Shown here: one piece after another, positions 32,949 to 44,399 of the stretch
How positions within the stretch are numbered: position 1 is the first letter of the stretch
How the letters are laid out: each line of letters starts with the position of its first letter
The notes under the pieces: generated by a model
Told to the model about the DNA's origin: nothing
Databases searched by the model: none
What the model saw: only the letters and a program-made list of their open reading frames with translations
Position numbers and translations under genes: made by a program
From: Meandrina meandrites
Taxonomy: Eukaryota > Cnidaria > Anthozoa > Scleractinia > Meandrinidae
Assembly: GCA_963693305.1 (NCBI GenBank)
Contig: OY855903.1
Coordinates: 52,915,650 to 52,979,649 of the forward strand
Direction of reading: 5' to 3'
DNA: 64,000 bases

Positions 32949-32991
32949 CTCATTCCCTGAAGAAGTCAGGCCGCGCCTGACGAAATATTGG
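32949..32991 (+). ncRNA. Hammerhead ribozyme motif of a Penelope element
   Basis: Core CTGAAGA (32957-32963), perfect stem II GTCAGGC-cgc-GCCTGAC, then GAAA (32982-32985). TTCC just before the core can pair with GGAA just after GAAATATT, giving a short stem I with a minimal stem III. It lies ~185 bp downstream of the GIY-YIG fragment, where Penelope-like elements are known to carry such ribozymes. Confidence 0.7.
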
Positions 32992-34786
32992 AAATACAAT
33001 AGTTCAATCCAACCGTACGGTCAGTTTTTCTGTTTTTCAGTTACTCGAGTTTAACAAGTTGAAGCTTTTCATTCAAGGCTGATTGGCAGCGTTTCGCACA
33101 CAAGGTATCTCTTGGCGTAGCTTAGTAAAAAGCTGTTTTTTTTTTCAATTGTAATTCCAACGTTTACCTTGAAACTTTCTCGGAATCCCTAGGACGTCAT
33201 AAGTGGAAAGCCCACGATTCTTCGGAAGAATCATAATACGTCGAAACTTGCTTGAACCGGAACATACAAGAAATAAACGGCACGCAATGCATGCAGAAGC
33301 GATGATGTTTAAGGAATGCAAAGTACGAAATGAGAATGGGGTTAGGAGGGGCTGGGGGGTTGTTGGGGTAGGACTTTCTAAAAGGCCTTTGTAAACCTGC
33401 CCATATGTAGCAACATTTAATCATTGTTGAAATACGTTTGATTTAAATCCTATTATCGGAGAATTTGAACTTTTCCATTAAATTTCATTTGATCTTCCTT
33501 TCAATTTATTTGAGATCATAACATTTTGATTTAATCTTGTTGTTTTCTTTTTGAAGTTAGCTCAAAATTATATTTAAACTCAAATTTCATTTAAAGTCTG
33601 GTAAAGAACTTCCTTTGAACTTTCAAATTTTATTTACTCTTCTTTCAATTTCAAATTTAATCTTCGGTTTTCAACAATGATTAAAGATTGCTACATGCAA
33701 GCAGGCATACTTTGTTCAGTGATGGTGTGAGACGCTGTTTATGAGCATGCAACTGTATGCCATTGCACATGCTAAGCTTAATTGAAAACCAATCAAGGTG
33801 GTCGCAGGAAAAATCAAACTTATTTTTAGGAAAGCTTATAGTTACAGTTTAGGTATTTTAATAATTTATTCATATGCTGGGCAAATAATTGTCTTATAAA
33901 ATATAAATGTTTTCTATTTTATCTCGATTGCAGTTCTGGATACACTGTATGAGAATTCGAGAACAAAATGAGCCTCTATAGTCTAAGAGCCTGATAATTG
34001 AGGTTGCAAATTTCTGCATTTAGTGAGGGAAAAGGTCGATTAGACTCCGATCAGTGATTAAATGTTTTGTTAAGATATTTTTTCACAGCATTTCTCAGCA
34101 GTGGTTAACGAAATGCTAAGCTTAATTGAAAACCTATCCACCGTGAGAAAAACAGAGAACTTCACAAATTCAGAAACAGGGTTCTTCCCACACTCATGAC
34201 AAATGAACATTTCATGTTTATGAAAATAAATGTTAATATTTCTTTTAACCAGATACACCTAAGGTTCAAGTTTGTATGAAAAGTACTCAATAAAGTTTCA
34301 TTATTATTATTATTATTGTTAATAAAGAACACAGTAGCTTAAACATGCAATTCCTAACTCTTCTTACCTTTTATGTTTTAAGAAAACGACGAGGAGATCG
34401 TGTCTTATCTTGTCGTTTTGAATACTGATAACAATGTTCTTTGGAACAACAGGGAGTGGCTAACGTAATTTAGAAATCAACAACCTGTGAAGCAGAACGA
34501 AACTACAAAATTTCCATCACAAATGGGCTGGCTGAATTAATGATAATTGACACAAAGAAAGAACAGATTGAAAAACACTGAAACAGTATCTCAGTATTTG
34601 AGGTTTGGTTTATTTGATTATTTTATACAAATTTTGTTTTTCCTTAAGTGTTTCCCATGAGATAATTTCAGTTCAACTGTGTCAGGATTTCAGAAAATTA
34701 ATTTTGGACTTTTTCTACGTGCCTAAGTAAGGTTACTAACATAATCAAAACTTTGCGTCTCTGTGCCTTAATTGAAATAAAACTTT

Positions 34787-35830
34787 CATTTGTTGATCCG
34801 GCATGTTGTGATAATGTTACCTCCCCGCTGTGTGCTTTCTCTCAGCCTTTTTCGTTTCTTCGTCAGTAAACTTTATTGGTTACCTATAGGAGATCGTATA
34901 GTTTTTACCTGCTTGACGGGCTTGAACCATCATTATCTGATCTGTCTGATCTGGTGGAAAAATATGTCAGCCGGGGCAACTTTAGATCGACTAATTGCCA
35001 TTGTTCGGTTGACCGTTAATTAAATGATTTGCGTAACTGTGGCTTCATTATCATTTTCAGTTGCCCCGCCATAACTGTGGAATGCTTTGCCTCAGTACAT
35101 TCGATCTTGAAGTGGTATAAGAAATTTTAAGGACGTTCGCGCTAATTGTTTTTGCGCATCCTTACTGCGCACGTAATTCATGTCGCAACGTCACGCCACG
35201 TCATGCATCGAGCGTGCGCGCTGAGAAATCTTTTCAAACAAATATAGCACAGATAGCCGTTGCGTTAACTTCGCTCGTAGTTTACTTTCTCAAATGGTCG
35301 GTGACCCCAACTGTTTTTTTGATAGGCAGCTTTGCTTTTTTATTCTCAACAGATTGTTAAAAAATGAACAAAAAGTCAATGTGGGAAGTTTAAAAATTTC
35401 TATTTTTTCCGCCCACGCGGCATCGAATCTTGCCCATCTTTCCACTGCCAGGCGAGTGCAAAGTTGATCACCAAATGGTTAGATTTTCTTACGGAACATA
35501 ACCAGTTGAATCGATTTACTTAATAGATCCACTTAAACAATATTAAAACAAGAAAATTGCATTTCATGGATATATTCGCGATATTTTTGGACAAACAAAC
35601 ACTGTCGCATGGTCAGAAACGAAGGCCAATTTTTAAGATCTTAGGGTGATCTTTCGGACATCGAATTCGGTGACCCCCCAATTGTTTTACATTTCTGACA
35701 TGAGTAACCCATAAACTCACAGTGGTGAAAGTTTTAGAAAAAAGTCAATGTTAGAAGATTTTCGCGCGAACGTCCTTAAGAGCAACCTTAAGACTTAGCT
35801 TTTTAGTTCGGTAGTTTTTCTAACTTATTG
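34787..35830 (+). pseudogene. LINE reverse-transcriptase C-terminal remnant, interrupted
   Basis: Broken frames give KLYWLPIGDRIVF, SDLSDLVEKYV, and LWNALPQYIRS, all typical of the C-terminus of jockey/CR1-type reverse transcriptases. After the TTAA-flanked insert at 35131-35775 the frame resumes with SNLKT. Several frameshifts. Clearly dead. Confidence 0.7.
35131..35775. mobile_element. TTAA-flanked MITE, 645 bp
   Basis: TIR GGACGTTCGCGC at the left and GCGCGAACGTCC at the right, flanked by TTAA (35127-35130, 35776-35779). Removing element and one TTAA restores the reading frame of the LINE remnant around NFKSNLKT, which proves the target duplication. TTAA targeting is typical of piggyBac elements. 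Confidence 0.8.
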
Positions 35831-36849
35831 TTATGCAGAACATTTAATTGTTCAATAAATAAGATATAAACGTTTTCTATTTTGTCGCAATTGCAGTATT
35901 CGTGCGTCAATGGCTTTTCATTAGTTTTGGAGCTGAGAATACGAGAATGAGCCTCTATCACCTGCGAGCCTGATAAATGCGGTTGCAAATAAGCCTTTTC
36001 TGCATTTAGTGAGAGAAAAGGTCGATTAGACTACGATCGGTGATTAATTGTTTTGTTAAGATGTTTTCTCACAGCATTCCTCAGCAGTGGTTAACTGCAT
36101 ACTAGCTTAATTGAAAGCCAATCCCGCTGTGAGAAAAACAGAGAACATTACGAATTGCGAAAGTGTATTTTTACTGGTAAAATAAACCTTAAGTCAAGTG
36201 GGACAATCCACCACGGAGATACTTATTCGGTATTTTCAGTATATCAGTTATTTCTTTGCGTTAAATTATCGCAAATTCAGCAAGGCCATTTGTTATGGAA
36301 ATGTTGTAGTTTCGTGCTGCTTCACGGGTTCGCGATCTCTAAGCAACGTTTGCCACTCCCGTGTTGTTCCAAAGAACATTGTTGTCAGTATTCAAAACGA
36401 CAAGATAAGACGCGTTCTTCTCGTTGTGTTGACAGTCGTCTCTGTTTCTTGTGCAGCGGTTACCTTTTCCGTCCAAGCGATACATACATGTACGAGGTAA
36501 GAAGATGCTACTGGGTCTTTAAAGTAAAAGATGTCAGAAAATTAGCGCGCCTGTTGTAAATTTTTGACTATTTCCATGCGCGTATGTAAGGTTTCTAACA
36601 TATTCAAAATTTTGCGCTTTCATTAGTTGATCCGGCTTGAAAGAAACCAAAGAAGCGTCACTTTCTTCGCCTGCATGGCAATAAATCTGAAAAATAGTCT
36701 AATATGTCTATATATATAAAATATGTGTCTTCTATTTTATCTCAATTGCAATATTCCAGTGTTATGCTTATTACTTCATTTATTTTTTTTCTTTTTGTAA
36801 AATGTTAAGGGGTAAATAAAGTTGTTGCTGTTTTGGAGCTGAGAATTCG

Positions 36850-37175
36850 AGAACTCACACAATCAAAAAAACAGTGAAGGTCGCAATTTCGGGAAAACAT
36901 GCCGTTTGTTAATTTTGCTTTGCAGTTTACTCTCCTAATCAAAGGTCCCGATGAGCCCACAACCATTGGTATCAGGTGAATGAAATATATGTGTAGGATT
37001 CGCGGATTGAACCATGGATGATTTGCATTAAACCAGGACAACAACGAACGACGCCATTACAGAATCGTGCACTTTTAATCATCAACCTCCAGTGTGCATG
37101 CTGGGTAATTATAAACATGCGGGGGGGGGGGGGGGGTGGGGTGAGGAGTGTAAGACTTGACATACACTACATTCC
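36850..37175 (-). mobile_element. Putative Ty3/gypsy 3' LTR
   Basis: On the minus strand a purine tract GAAGAAGGAAGGAA (37189-37176) is followed by TGTAGTGTATGTCAAGTC, as expected for polypurine tract plus LTR start, directly downstream of the pol remnant. A similar start (GTGTATGTTATGCC) lies at 39262-39302. The 3' limit is not defined. Confidence 0.45.
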
Positions 37176-37384
37176 TTCCTTCTTCGAATAACTCGTTGTG
37201 TTGGAAGGCACCAAAAACAGAATAAAACCTTACCAACTTTAAACACATGCAAATGTCTCTAAATTTCTTTTTCAAATCCTAACAAAGCCTGAATATTTTA
37301 AGCTGACATAAGTACAAATGTAACACAACAACTTATAGTTCCAGTGCAGTTCAAGGTTCCAGTTCACATCTGGATCTAAGGGTT

Positions 37385-39258
37385 CTACCCTGGGGCCAAC
37401 TGAACGCAGCCTAGAACATAATCTTGAAATTTAGAGGGTACTCTCTTCACTGTTGATGGGCGAAAGGTAGTAGCATCACTTTGTCCAATGACATGTTTGT
37501 ATTCTACTGGTTTGTATTCACTTGTTGTTCCAGAAGTAACAAGTTCACTACACACTTGGCTTGGTGAGGTTTGTGTCGCTCTCTGAGCCTCTGAAACATC
37601 TGATGACTTACTGGTGGCTGGTAATACATCATCATCACGCTCTAGATACTTTTTCACATGGGTTACATTCCGACGGTTCTGTACACCATCAGCCTCGACA
37701 AGAACGCTATTGCCATTCTTCTGAACCCCTGTAAAGGGAGACTGTTTGAATGGTGTTGACAGTTTGTTTTCTTTCTCGTGTCTAAGTAACACCTTATCAC
37801 TTTATAGAATCTCCCTTACACATGCATTTCTTCTGCTGTCTGCATACACCTTCCCTTTCTCTTTCCGCACACTGTCACGATCTCTGACTTCATCTTCAAT
37901 ACTGAACTATAGGAGGAAGGAAAGTTTGGTTCTGATGCGTCTTCCAAACAACAGTTCTGCTGGGCTAACCCTCGTTGTAGAATGTGGTGCACTACGATAC
38001 ATCACTAAGAAGTTGTCCATCTCTAATTTCCAGTTGCGACCCTCTGCTTGAGCAATGCACAGGCGCTTCAGGACACTGCGGTTTTGTCTTTCGATTTCAC
38101 CGTTGGCCTGTGGCCATAAGGGTGTGGTTTTCCTGTGTTAAATTCCGTTCTCCTCCAAGTATTTCTCGAAATAGTCACTGACAAACTGCTGTCCATTGTC
38201 AGTCCTTAGAGACAAAGGAAGGCCGTGAGTGACAAAAAATCTTGGACAGCATTGATACAATCTTCTCGGAGGTAGTCGATTTGGTAAATTCCATCTCGAA
38301 GAATCGGCCGCAGTAGTCCACCACAACAAAGACATAATCACCGGAAGGCAGTGGACCCAACAAGTCAGCCGCTAGGTGTTGCCATGATGCAGAAGGCAAC
38401 CCTGTACGTGACATCGGCTCAGGTTTAGATGGTTGTGTAACTAACTGACGGCCATGACAGGTCTTACAAGCTTTCTTCGCTTCTTTGTCAATGTCTGGCC
38501 ACCACACTTTGGTTCGCAAACGTTGCTTCACTGCTACAGTCCCTGGATGACCTTCATGTGCCAACTTTAGTACTTGACCACGCCGTTGCTTTGGTACCAC
38601 AATTCGAGTTCCACGAAGAACTAGCTTTCCAATTGCACTTAATTCGCCTCGCACTGGTAGGTACTCTTTGAATTCTATGGCATGCCACTTTCCATTCAAG
38701 AGACATTCTCGTACACTTTTCAGCTCTGGTCATGTTCTGATGCTCTCTCAATTTCACAAGTTGTCAAGGCAACAGGCGTTGATTCTTGACCTACCAACTT
38801 CACATACTCCTCTGTTTGGTCTTCGTCTCTTGACGGCGGTACTGGATGCAGGAGGCTTGACAAGGAATCTGCAATATTCTGGGGACCTGGAACGTATTTT
38901 ACGCTAAATCTGTAAGTTTGCATTCTGAGAAGCCATCGCTCGATCCAAGCACAAGTCTTGGATTTTTGGAGAAAATACGTTCCAGAGGTTTGTGGTCAGT
39001 TATTAGTTCAAATTCAGCACCATACAAATAGGCATGAAATCTTTCGCAGGACCACACTATTGCCAAAGCCTCTTTCTCCGTTTGAGAATACCGGAGCTTC
39101 GGCTTGCATAGCTAATAACTCGTTGCTCTACTTCTTGCTGTTGCACTAGTACAGCTCCTAATCCTACAGGGCTTGCGTCTGCGATCACCTTAGCTGGAGC
39201 ATTCTTATCAAAGTATCCAAGTGTCTCTGCACTGGACAGTCGCTTCTTTAACTCGTCA
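37385..39258 (-). pseudogene. Ty3/gypsy pol remnant (RNase H and integrase)
   Basis: Reading down from 39258: RNase H ([35 protein letters not shown]), linker, integrase zinc finger and core (HEGHPGTVAVKQRLRTKVWW, CKTCHGRQLV, DLLGPLPSGDYVFVVVDYCG, LRTDNGQQFVSDYFEKYLEE, ANGEIERQN), then the C-terminal part ending at 37385. Several frameshifts and the loss of gag, protease and reverse transcriptase make it inactive. Minus strand, intergenic. Confidence 0.85.
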
Positions 39259-39310
39259 AATGATTATAAACATGGGGGGTAGGGAGGGTAAGGCATAACA
39301 TACACTTCAC

Positions 39311-39492
39311 AAATAGATTCCATTTTGCCGTGCGTCTGTTTAGTTATAGATCACAGATGACGTCAAAATGTGGTAAGAACAAAAAAGTGGCCCACGAGCC
39401 GCTAGGCGAGTGGGTCACTGATGTTCTTACCACATTTTGACGTCTTCTGTGATCTAGAACTGAACAGACGCACCGCAAAATGGAATCTATTT
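39311..39492. repeat. Hairpin MITE with ~75-bp arms
   Basis: AAATAGATTCCATTTTGC...GACGTCAAAATGTGGTAAGA returns as its reverse complement after a ~30-bp loop. The arms differ by a few bases only. Confidence 0.75.
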
Positions 39493-40767
39493 GTTTTATA
39501 CAATAACAAGTCTTTTGTACACTTCAGCATCGCTAAAGCTCCGCTACTGGTGAGCCTAGGTTGTTTTTATATTAAGATGGTGTTCTGTAATCACGAAGCG
39601 CTGTTAAACCGATTTTAAAATACGCAATGTGAAGGAAAAATAAAATGTCAACGAAAGAAACTGACCATTATTCCATTTGTACTATGTAAGCTTTAACTTA
39701 GTTAAGCGTTCAACGGCGTACAACTGCCATTCATGGATTTCCCGTAGCAGATTCAAACTACTCGAGCATCGGACAAACGCGGCAGTTACAGCTTTCGATA
39801 TTTTTTTAAATCAGTCACTGTCTACTTCAAGCTTGTTTAGCCAGTTAAATGTCTCGAAATTGTTAAAAAGTGGCAAAAGAGTGAGGGAAAATCCACAATG
39901 TTGAAAACACTAGCAACGAACCGTATTTATCACGATACAATGTAGAAAAGATTGATTTGAATATTTTAGCATAAATTGCGAACGCTGAATTTGTAACGCA
40001 CTTTTTCGTCGGTCCTAACGCCTTCTTTAAGGATAAATTTGGACGTGTTCCAGTAAATCAACGTTAATAAAACTTGTGTTGTGAAAGTTTTACGAAAATC
40101 GTTGGAGTTTAACTGATATCTAGTTTTCTGTTTATCGTTACCATGGAAATATCGATTTTTCTTAAAAAAAATATTGTATCAAACTTCAATCCATTTCCAA
40201 TAATTGGTGTAAATTTCACATCGATCCGAGTCCGGGAAGTTTGCTAAACTGCCAAATGAAAATGTTTGGTATGGTCCAGAAAAAACTGTAGAGAGACACC
40301 TTCAGCCCAGAATCATCAAAAAGCGCGAATTTTGGCACCGTTTGTACTCGTCGTATTAAAAGCGACCACAAGGTAGCCTCTCTATGGATCGTCGCACTTC
40401 TTTTGCAAATCTTCGATTTTTTCAGCAGATGTTCGTTTTATGGGTTAAAATCACTGCGCGACAGTGTAGTCAGTGTGCTCTTCAGCAACAAATTGAGCCA
40501 AATTGCATACGTAACTGTTTAAATTCACGAAAAGCAATATAAACAGTTGTTCAAACAAAAATGTAACGACCAGTTTTATGGCTATTGGACGCTTATTTGC
40601 CTCTACTCGTAAACTCGGCAAATATCTCGGTTAAAAGCGTAAGCTCTTGACGGGTGAGCGGACAACATGGTTCGGCAAACAATACGATCCGTTTCGTAGC
40701 GGGAATAATAACTCGGTAAAGACACGGGCTTTAGTGGCAGCTACCCTATATAATGCAGGGTAACAAA

Positions 40768-40985
40768 GGTCGTAAATTTAACTTGGACTTTCCACTTTTT
40801 GGGCTCTTAAGAGTCCTTTAAAGTTGTACTTTAAACTGTTTTTAAAATTGCCACTTTTAGGCGTACTCAAAAGTGCCACTTTTAACAGTACTTAAAAGTG
40901 CTGCTTTTAACAGTTCTTACAAGTTCCACTTTTAAGAGCCCTCACTGAAAGTGCCACTTTTTCGATGTAAATTTACGACTTTTGG
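40768..40985. repeat. Degenerate palindromic tandem stretch
   Basis: AAAAGTGCCACTTTTAA-like units recur at least five times with spacing near 25-30 bp, bracketed by GTCGTAAATTTA and TAAATTTACGAC in inverted orientation. Probably a small TIR element with internal tandem repeats. Confidence 0.5.
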
Positions 40986-43390
40986 TCTCCCGTATTAGTG
41001 AGTTTTACATAGAGGGCGCGCCCTAGATGCTGATAATGATCGTCTTTAAGGTAAACACTAAGGTAATCGATTAGCAACAGTTTGCGCGTTCGGCTTATAT
41101 ACTTGTCTTTCACTATTGATTTCTAATACAAAACATGTTACAAACGAGATCTATTGAACATGAAAAAAGTTACTTTTCCATGCGGAAGATTATTGTAGTT
41201 TTCAATTAAAAATCCAGATTAACTTTTGAATGTTAGTACTTTTTCTAAGTTTAAATTATGCTTTATCCGAGGCGAAGCTGTGGCGAGCTTAGTTGCTTAC
41301 AATATTCAAAATGATTATCCTCAAACCTTGAGTTGAACGTGTCAGGAATAAATTACTGGTACGATGTGTAAATTAAAAGATAAGTATTCTTTAGAATTCT
41401 GTTTGTATAGGGACAGATGGTAACACTTTTGGTTTGATTTGAAAATCGTAAACAACTTAGTATTAAAATATGGAAGTGGGTTGGATCAGAGCTAGTGCAG
41501 TGACGCACCTTTTCTTCTCCGAAGTATCTTGTAAAGTAGTTTGTTTGAATTGATTTCATGGCAATCTTTAGTTTGACTTTTTTGGATAATCTTGTTACTA
41601 AAGTCTAATTTTATTCTGTAAAAATGTTCTCCGAAATTTTTATATTGCTCGTGTTGTTTTGTTTTGACCAGGCATTTTCGGGATCGTAGTAAAACTTTGG
41701 AAAGAAAAAGATTTTGACAATGTTTACTCACGGGAAGGAACGAACATAAAAGTAGTCTTCTACGCAGCTGTACCTGTTTGGAGAATGGACTGCGCAGGTC
41801 ATTGCGTAAGCATAAATCACGAATTTTGACGTTTTGACAGATGATTGATAGTTTATACGTGGTCCCAATAAAAGAGCTCAAGCAAGATTTTTGAGTCAGT
41901 TGTTTTAAATAGCTCGTACAGTAAAAAGGAGTTAAATTCAGAGAATAAGAAATTGTTGCCAACAAGAAGCTCTGTTCTTAATTATAGACGAGTGAGGACC
42001 AAGCTAATTTCTCCGAATACAGTGAAGTCTCCTTCCACGGATCATTGCAAGGCAATCATCAAGGCAGTCTTTAAGGTAATAACTAAGAAACAAGTCATTG
42101 TTTATCGCCTTAGGTTAAGGGGGGGGGGGGGGGGGGAGGGGGGAGGGGCAGTGCGTTTGGTGATCCCACCGCCACCTGAAATTTTCAGTTTTTTCTGGTC
42201 CCCCCTCCATGCTTGTCGGTTACGGCTGATCCCAACTCCACACTTAAGAAAACCATGTGATCCCCCGTAAATTATCCGCTTCCCCAGGCCATAATAATGA
42301 CCGTCCCTGCCTATGCTGCTAAGTAAATACAGTTGTATTTCGCTTTTGATTTCCAGTACGAAAGAGATCTATTGTACATGAAAGAAAGTAAGTTTTTCAC
42401 GGGGGAGATTGATTTAGTTTTCAGAATATAATATTTATTGATTATAATTAAAAATCCAGATTAACTTTTGAACGTTAGCCATGAGGAATATAACACAAGA
42501 ATAAAATATTACTTTGAAATGCAGAAATCTATTATGCTTATGAATAAATCGAGCTATTATACCAGTCTATTTGCTAAGTACGGGCAGGCCCAAATGTAAA
42601 TTATAAACCTATGTAACTGTATCTAATGTAACTATTGTAGAAGTATTGTTATAATCAGTATCTTTATTCTTCTGGCACTGAGGTCTTTTCTGAGTTCGGT
42701 TCCTTATACTTAGGTAGGGGTCTTATTCCTCTCGTCACAATAACAAGTAATCATTGTTGATACGCCGTGAAATGTCAAACATTGAGAGATGAGCAGAGAT
42801 GACATACACTTTGTTTACTTTTTAGGCGTTTTATATCTTCATATTCTATCTGATTACGCGATACATCATCAGCCCCGCTTTACGGACACTGTTTAGCTGT
42901 GCATCGTCATTTTTCAATGTCACGATTAATTGGAGACATTGTACTCTGGTCAAATAATGACAGACTTTGGCAGATTAAAGCAATTTTATTACAAAAAGAG
43001 CAGCGAAATAGCTTGACACATAATAATAACGCTTGATTAGTTCTTTCTCCCGGTGTTTGACCCTTTACACTGCAGTCCTTTAATAAAGTGTTTTTTGGCC
43101 TGATGTGCCTATTCAAAAGTTTCACTTTCTTGGCGTTTTTCTGCAGCTATTGCAACGTTTTGTTACTGTTAAAATGCCTGCTTTTTTCCGTGAAGAAAAG
43201 TAAAGTAGCGGACCTTTTCAAATGATTCCACTGTCTAGTTTCAAGAACAATAAAGTGATTTTTAGTCCGAGAGTATGCGTAGAAAAGCGTAAGGTTTTCC
43301 AAGTTCAAAGTCGTTAGTTATAGTTACAGAAGAAACTAAACATATCATAAACATATCATAAAACTGTTGTTTAAATGTCTGCTTTATTTC

Positions 43391-43460
43391 TAGCCTGCGT
43401 TGCAGCCGAACTAAACCCCCGTATAGGCAAAAGGGTTTAGTTCGGCTGCAACGCAGGCTA
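43391..43460. mobile_element. 70-bp perfect hairpin insertion with 9-bp target duplication
   Basis: 28-bp arms (TAGCCTGCGTTGCAGCCGAA onward) are perfect inverted copies around a 14-base loop. Exact direct repeats CTTTATTTC flank it (43382-43390, 43461-43469). Far too small to code for anything; must be moved in trans. A 9-bp duplication is typical of Mutator-like elements. Confidence 0.78.
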
Positions 43461-44243
43461 CTTTATTTCAAGTCAAGTTTCAAGTTAAGTCACGTACTTT
43501 TTCAGCTGATTTCAAGAACAGTACTATGAAATTAGTTTTAGTCAGAGTATGATTATCATAAATGACCATAAGGTCCATAGTTTAAATTTGTTACAGTTAC
43601 AGTACAGTTAAACAAAATTTTGATGCCGAAAAACGTTTGCCTTCGTCTTTGTGTCGATAAAACAAGTGTCCGTGACTTTTTGTTTAAGAGCCCGCTTAAT
43701 ACGGACACCCCGATAATACGGACGCCTTGGTTTGTCCGTAATAACGAGGTTGCACTGTATTCACAAAGCTTTTATTCTGTATTTCATAAATGATATCATA
43801 AAATTGCAGCAATGTAATGAGAAAACTCTGTCAAACCAGGAGATTTAATTATAAGAGACACTGTTAGCCAAAAATGTATAATAATTTTTTTTAGGTTTTC
43901 GTAGGTACGCACGTGCGTACGTGCGTATATGGTCGCTACGCCCCTGGTTAAACGAATATAGTCACCACAGACTTTTCTAAAATCCCAGACAAATTTCTTG
44001 GGACACTTGCTGCTTTTTCCCACTTGAAACACGAAAATATCTAAAAAAAAACCTCTCCTCCTTTTCTGATGTTGTGTAACGTGAAAAAGCAATGCCTCCA
44101 ATTGCTGCCAATATTGCAACATCGTAAATGGGAGGGGTAGGGGATCTTTGTTTCATAGCAGTATCACGTTAAGAGAAGTGTCCCAACTACTTTTGTCTGG
44201 GATTTTAGACAACCATAATGTTTTCTTTTTTGCATTCCTACAG

Positions 44244-44399
44244 TTGGTTCAGAGCAGAGGAGTGATATGACTTCTTTACCGCTATGTTTTGTAATTTCTG
44301 TCTCGATGCTTTTCCATAAGTGTTCTATACCTGTCCAAGGAAGAGATTTAGATGCAAACACGCCTCTAGAGCAGTTTTTCGAGACAACTACTAATGCAG
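44244..44399 (+). CDS. Signal-peptide exon of the F5/8C-protease gene
   Basis: Acceptor CTACAG, 23 bases of 5' UTR, then 133 coding bases, exactly the length of the paralogous exon at 21650-21782. Both keep [17 protein letters not shown] and a phase-1 end at a GCA-G|GT donor. The 5' UTR part TTGGTTCAGAGCAG is also shared. Confidence 0.8.

Larger units (their letters stand above)
33880..36860. repeat. Degenerate repeat cluster, two to three copies
   Basis: 33880-34160 is similar to 35860-36150 (GAGCCTCTAT, TGCATTTAGTGAG, AAGGTCGATTAGACT, TGTGAGAAAAACAGAGAAC) and partly to 36690-36860. 34720-34800 is similar to 36565-36640. The segment between, 34345-34510, is inverted relative to 36300-36510. 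No convincing coding content; open frames here are short and unrelated to known families. Confidence 0.55.
39500..44240. other. Intergenic, no host gene seen
   Basis: No exon of a known family. It holds the tandem-like TAAAAGTGCCACTTTTA stretch (40768-40985), a duplicated block (41030-41235 against 42290-42485, sharing AAAAATCCAGATTAACTTTTGAA), a poly-G run at 42118-42137 and the 70-bp hairpin at 43391. The promoter of the F5/8C-protease gene should lie in its last part but no TATA-like match is convincing. Confidence 0.6.

Noticed and set aside
36155..36559. Two overlapping frames of 100-134 residues
   Set aside because: No family resemblance, they lie in a repeated block with an inverted copy, and neither frame is kept in that copy.
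41492..41965. 157-residue minus-strand frame
   Set aside because: No recognisable domain, odd composition and no splice or promoter context; AT-rich intergenic sequence gives frames of this size by chance.
43690..43760. TTAATACGGACACCCCGATAATACGG stretch resembling pogo/Tigger-derived repeats
   Set aside because: Too short, and no TIR pair with TA flanks could be delimited.
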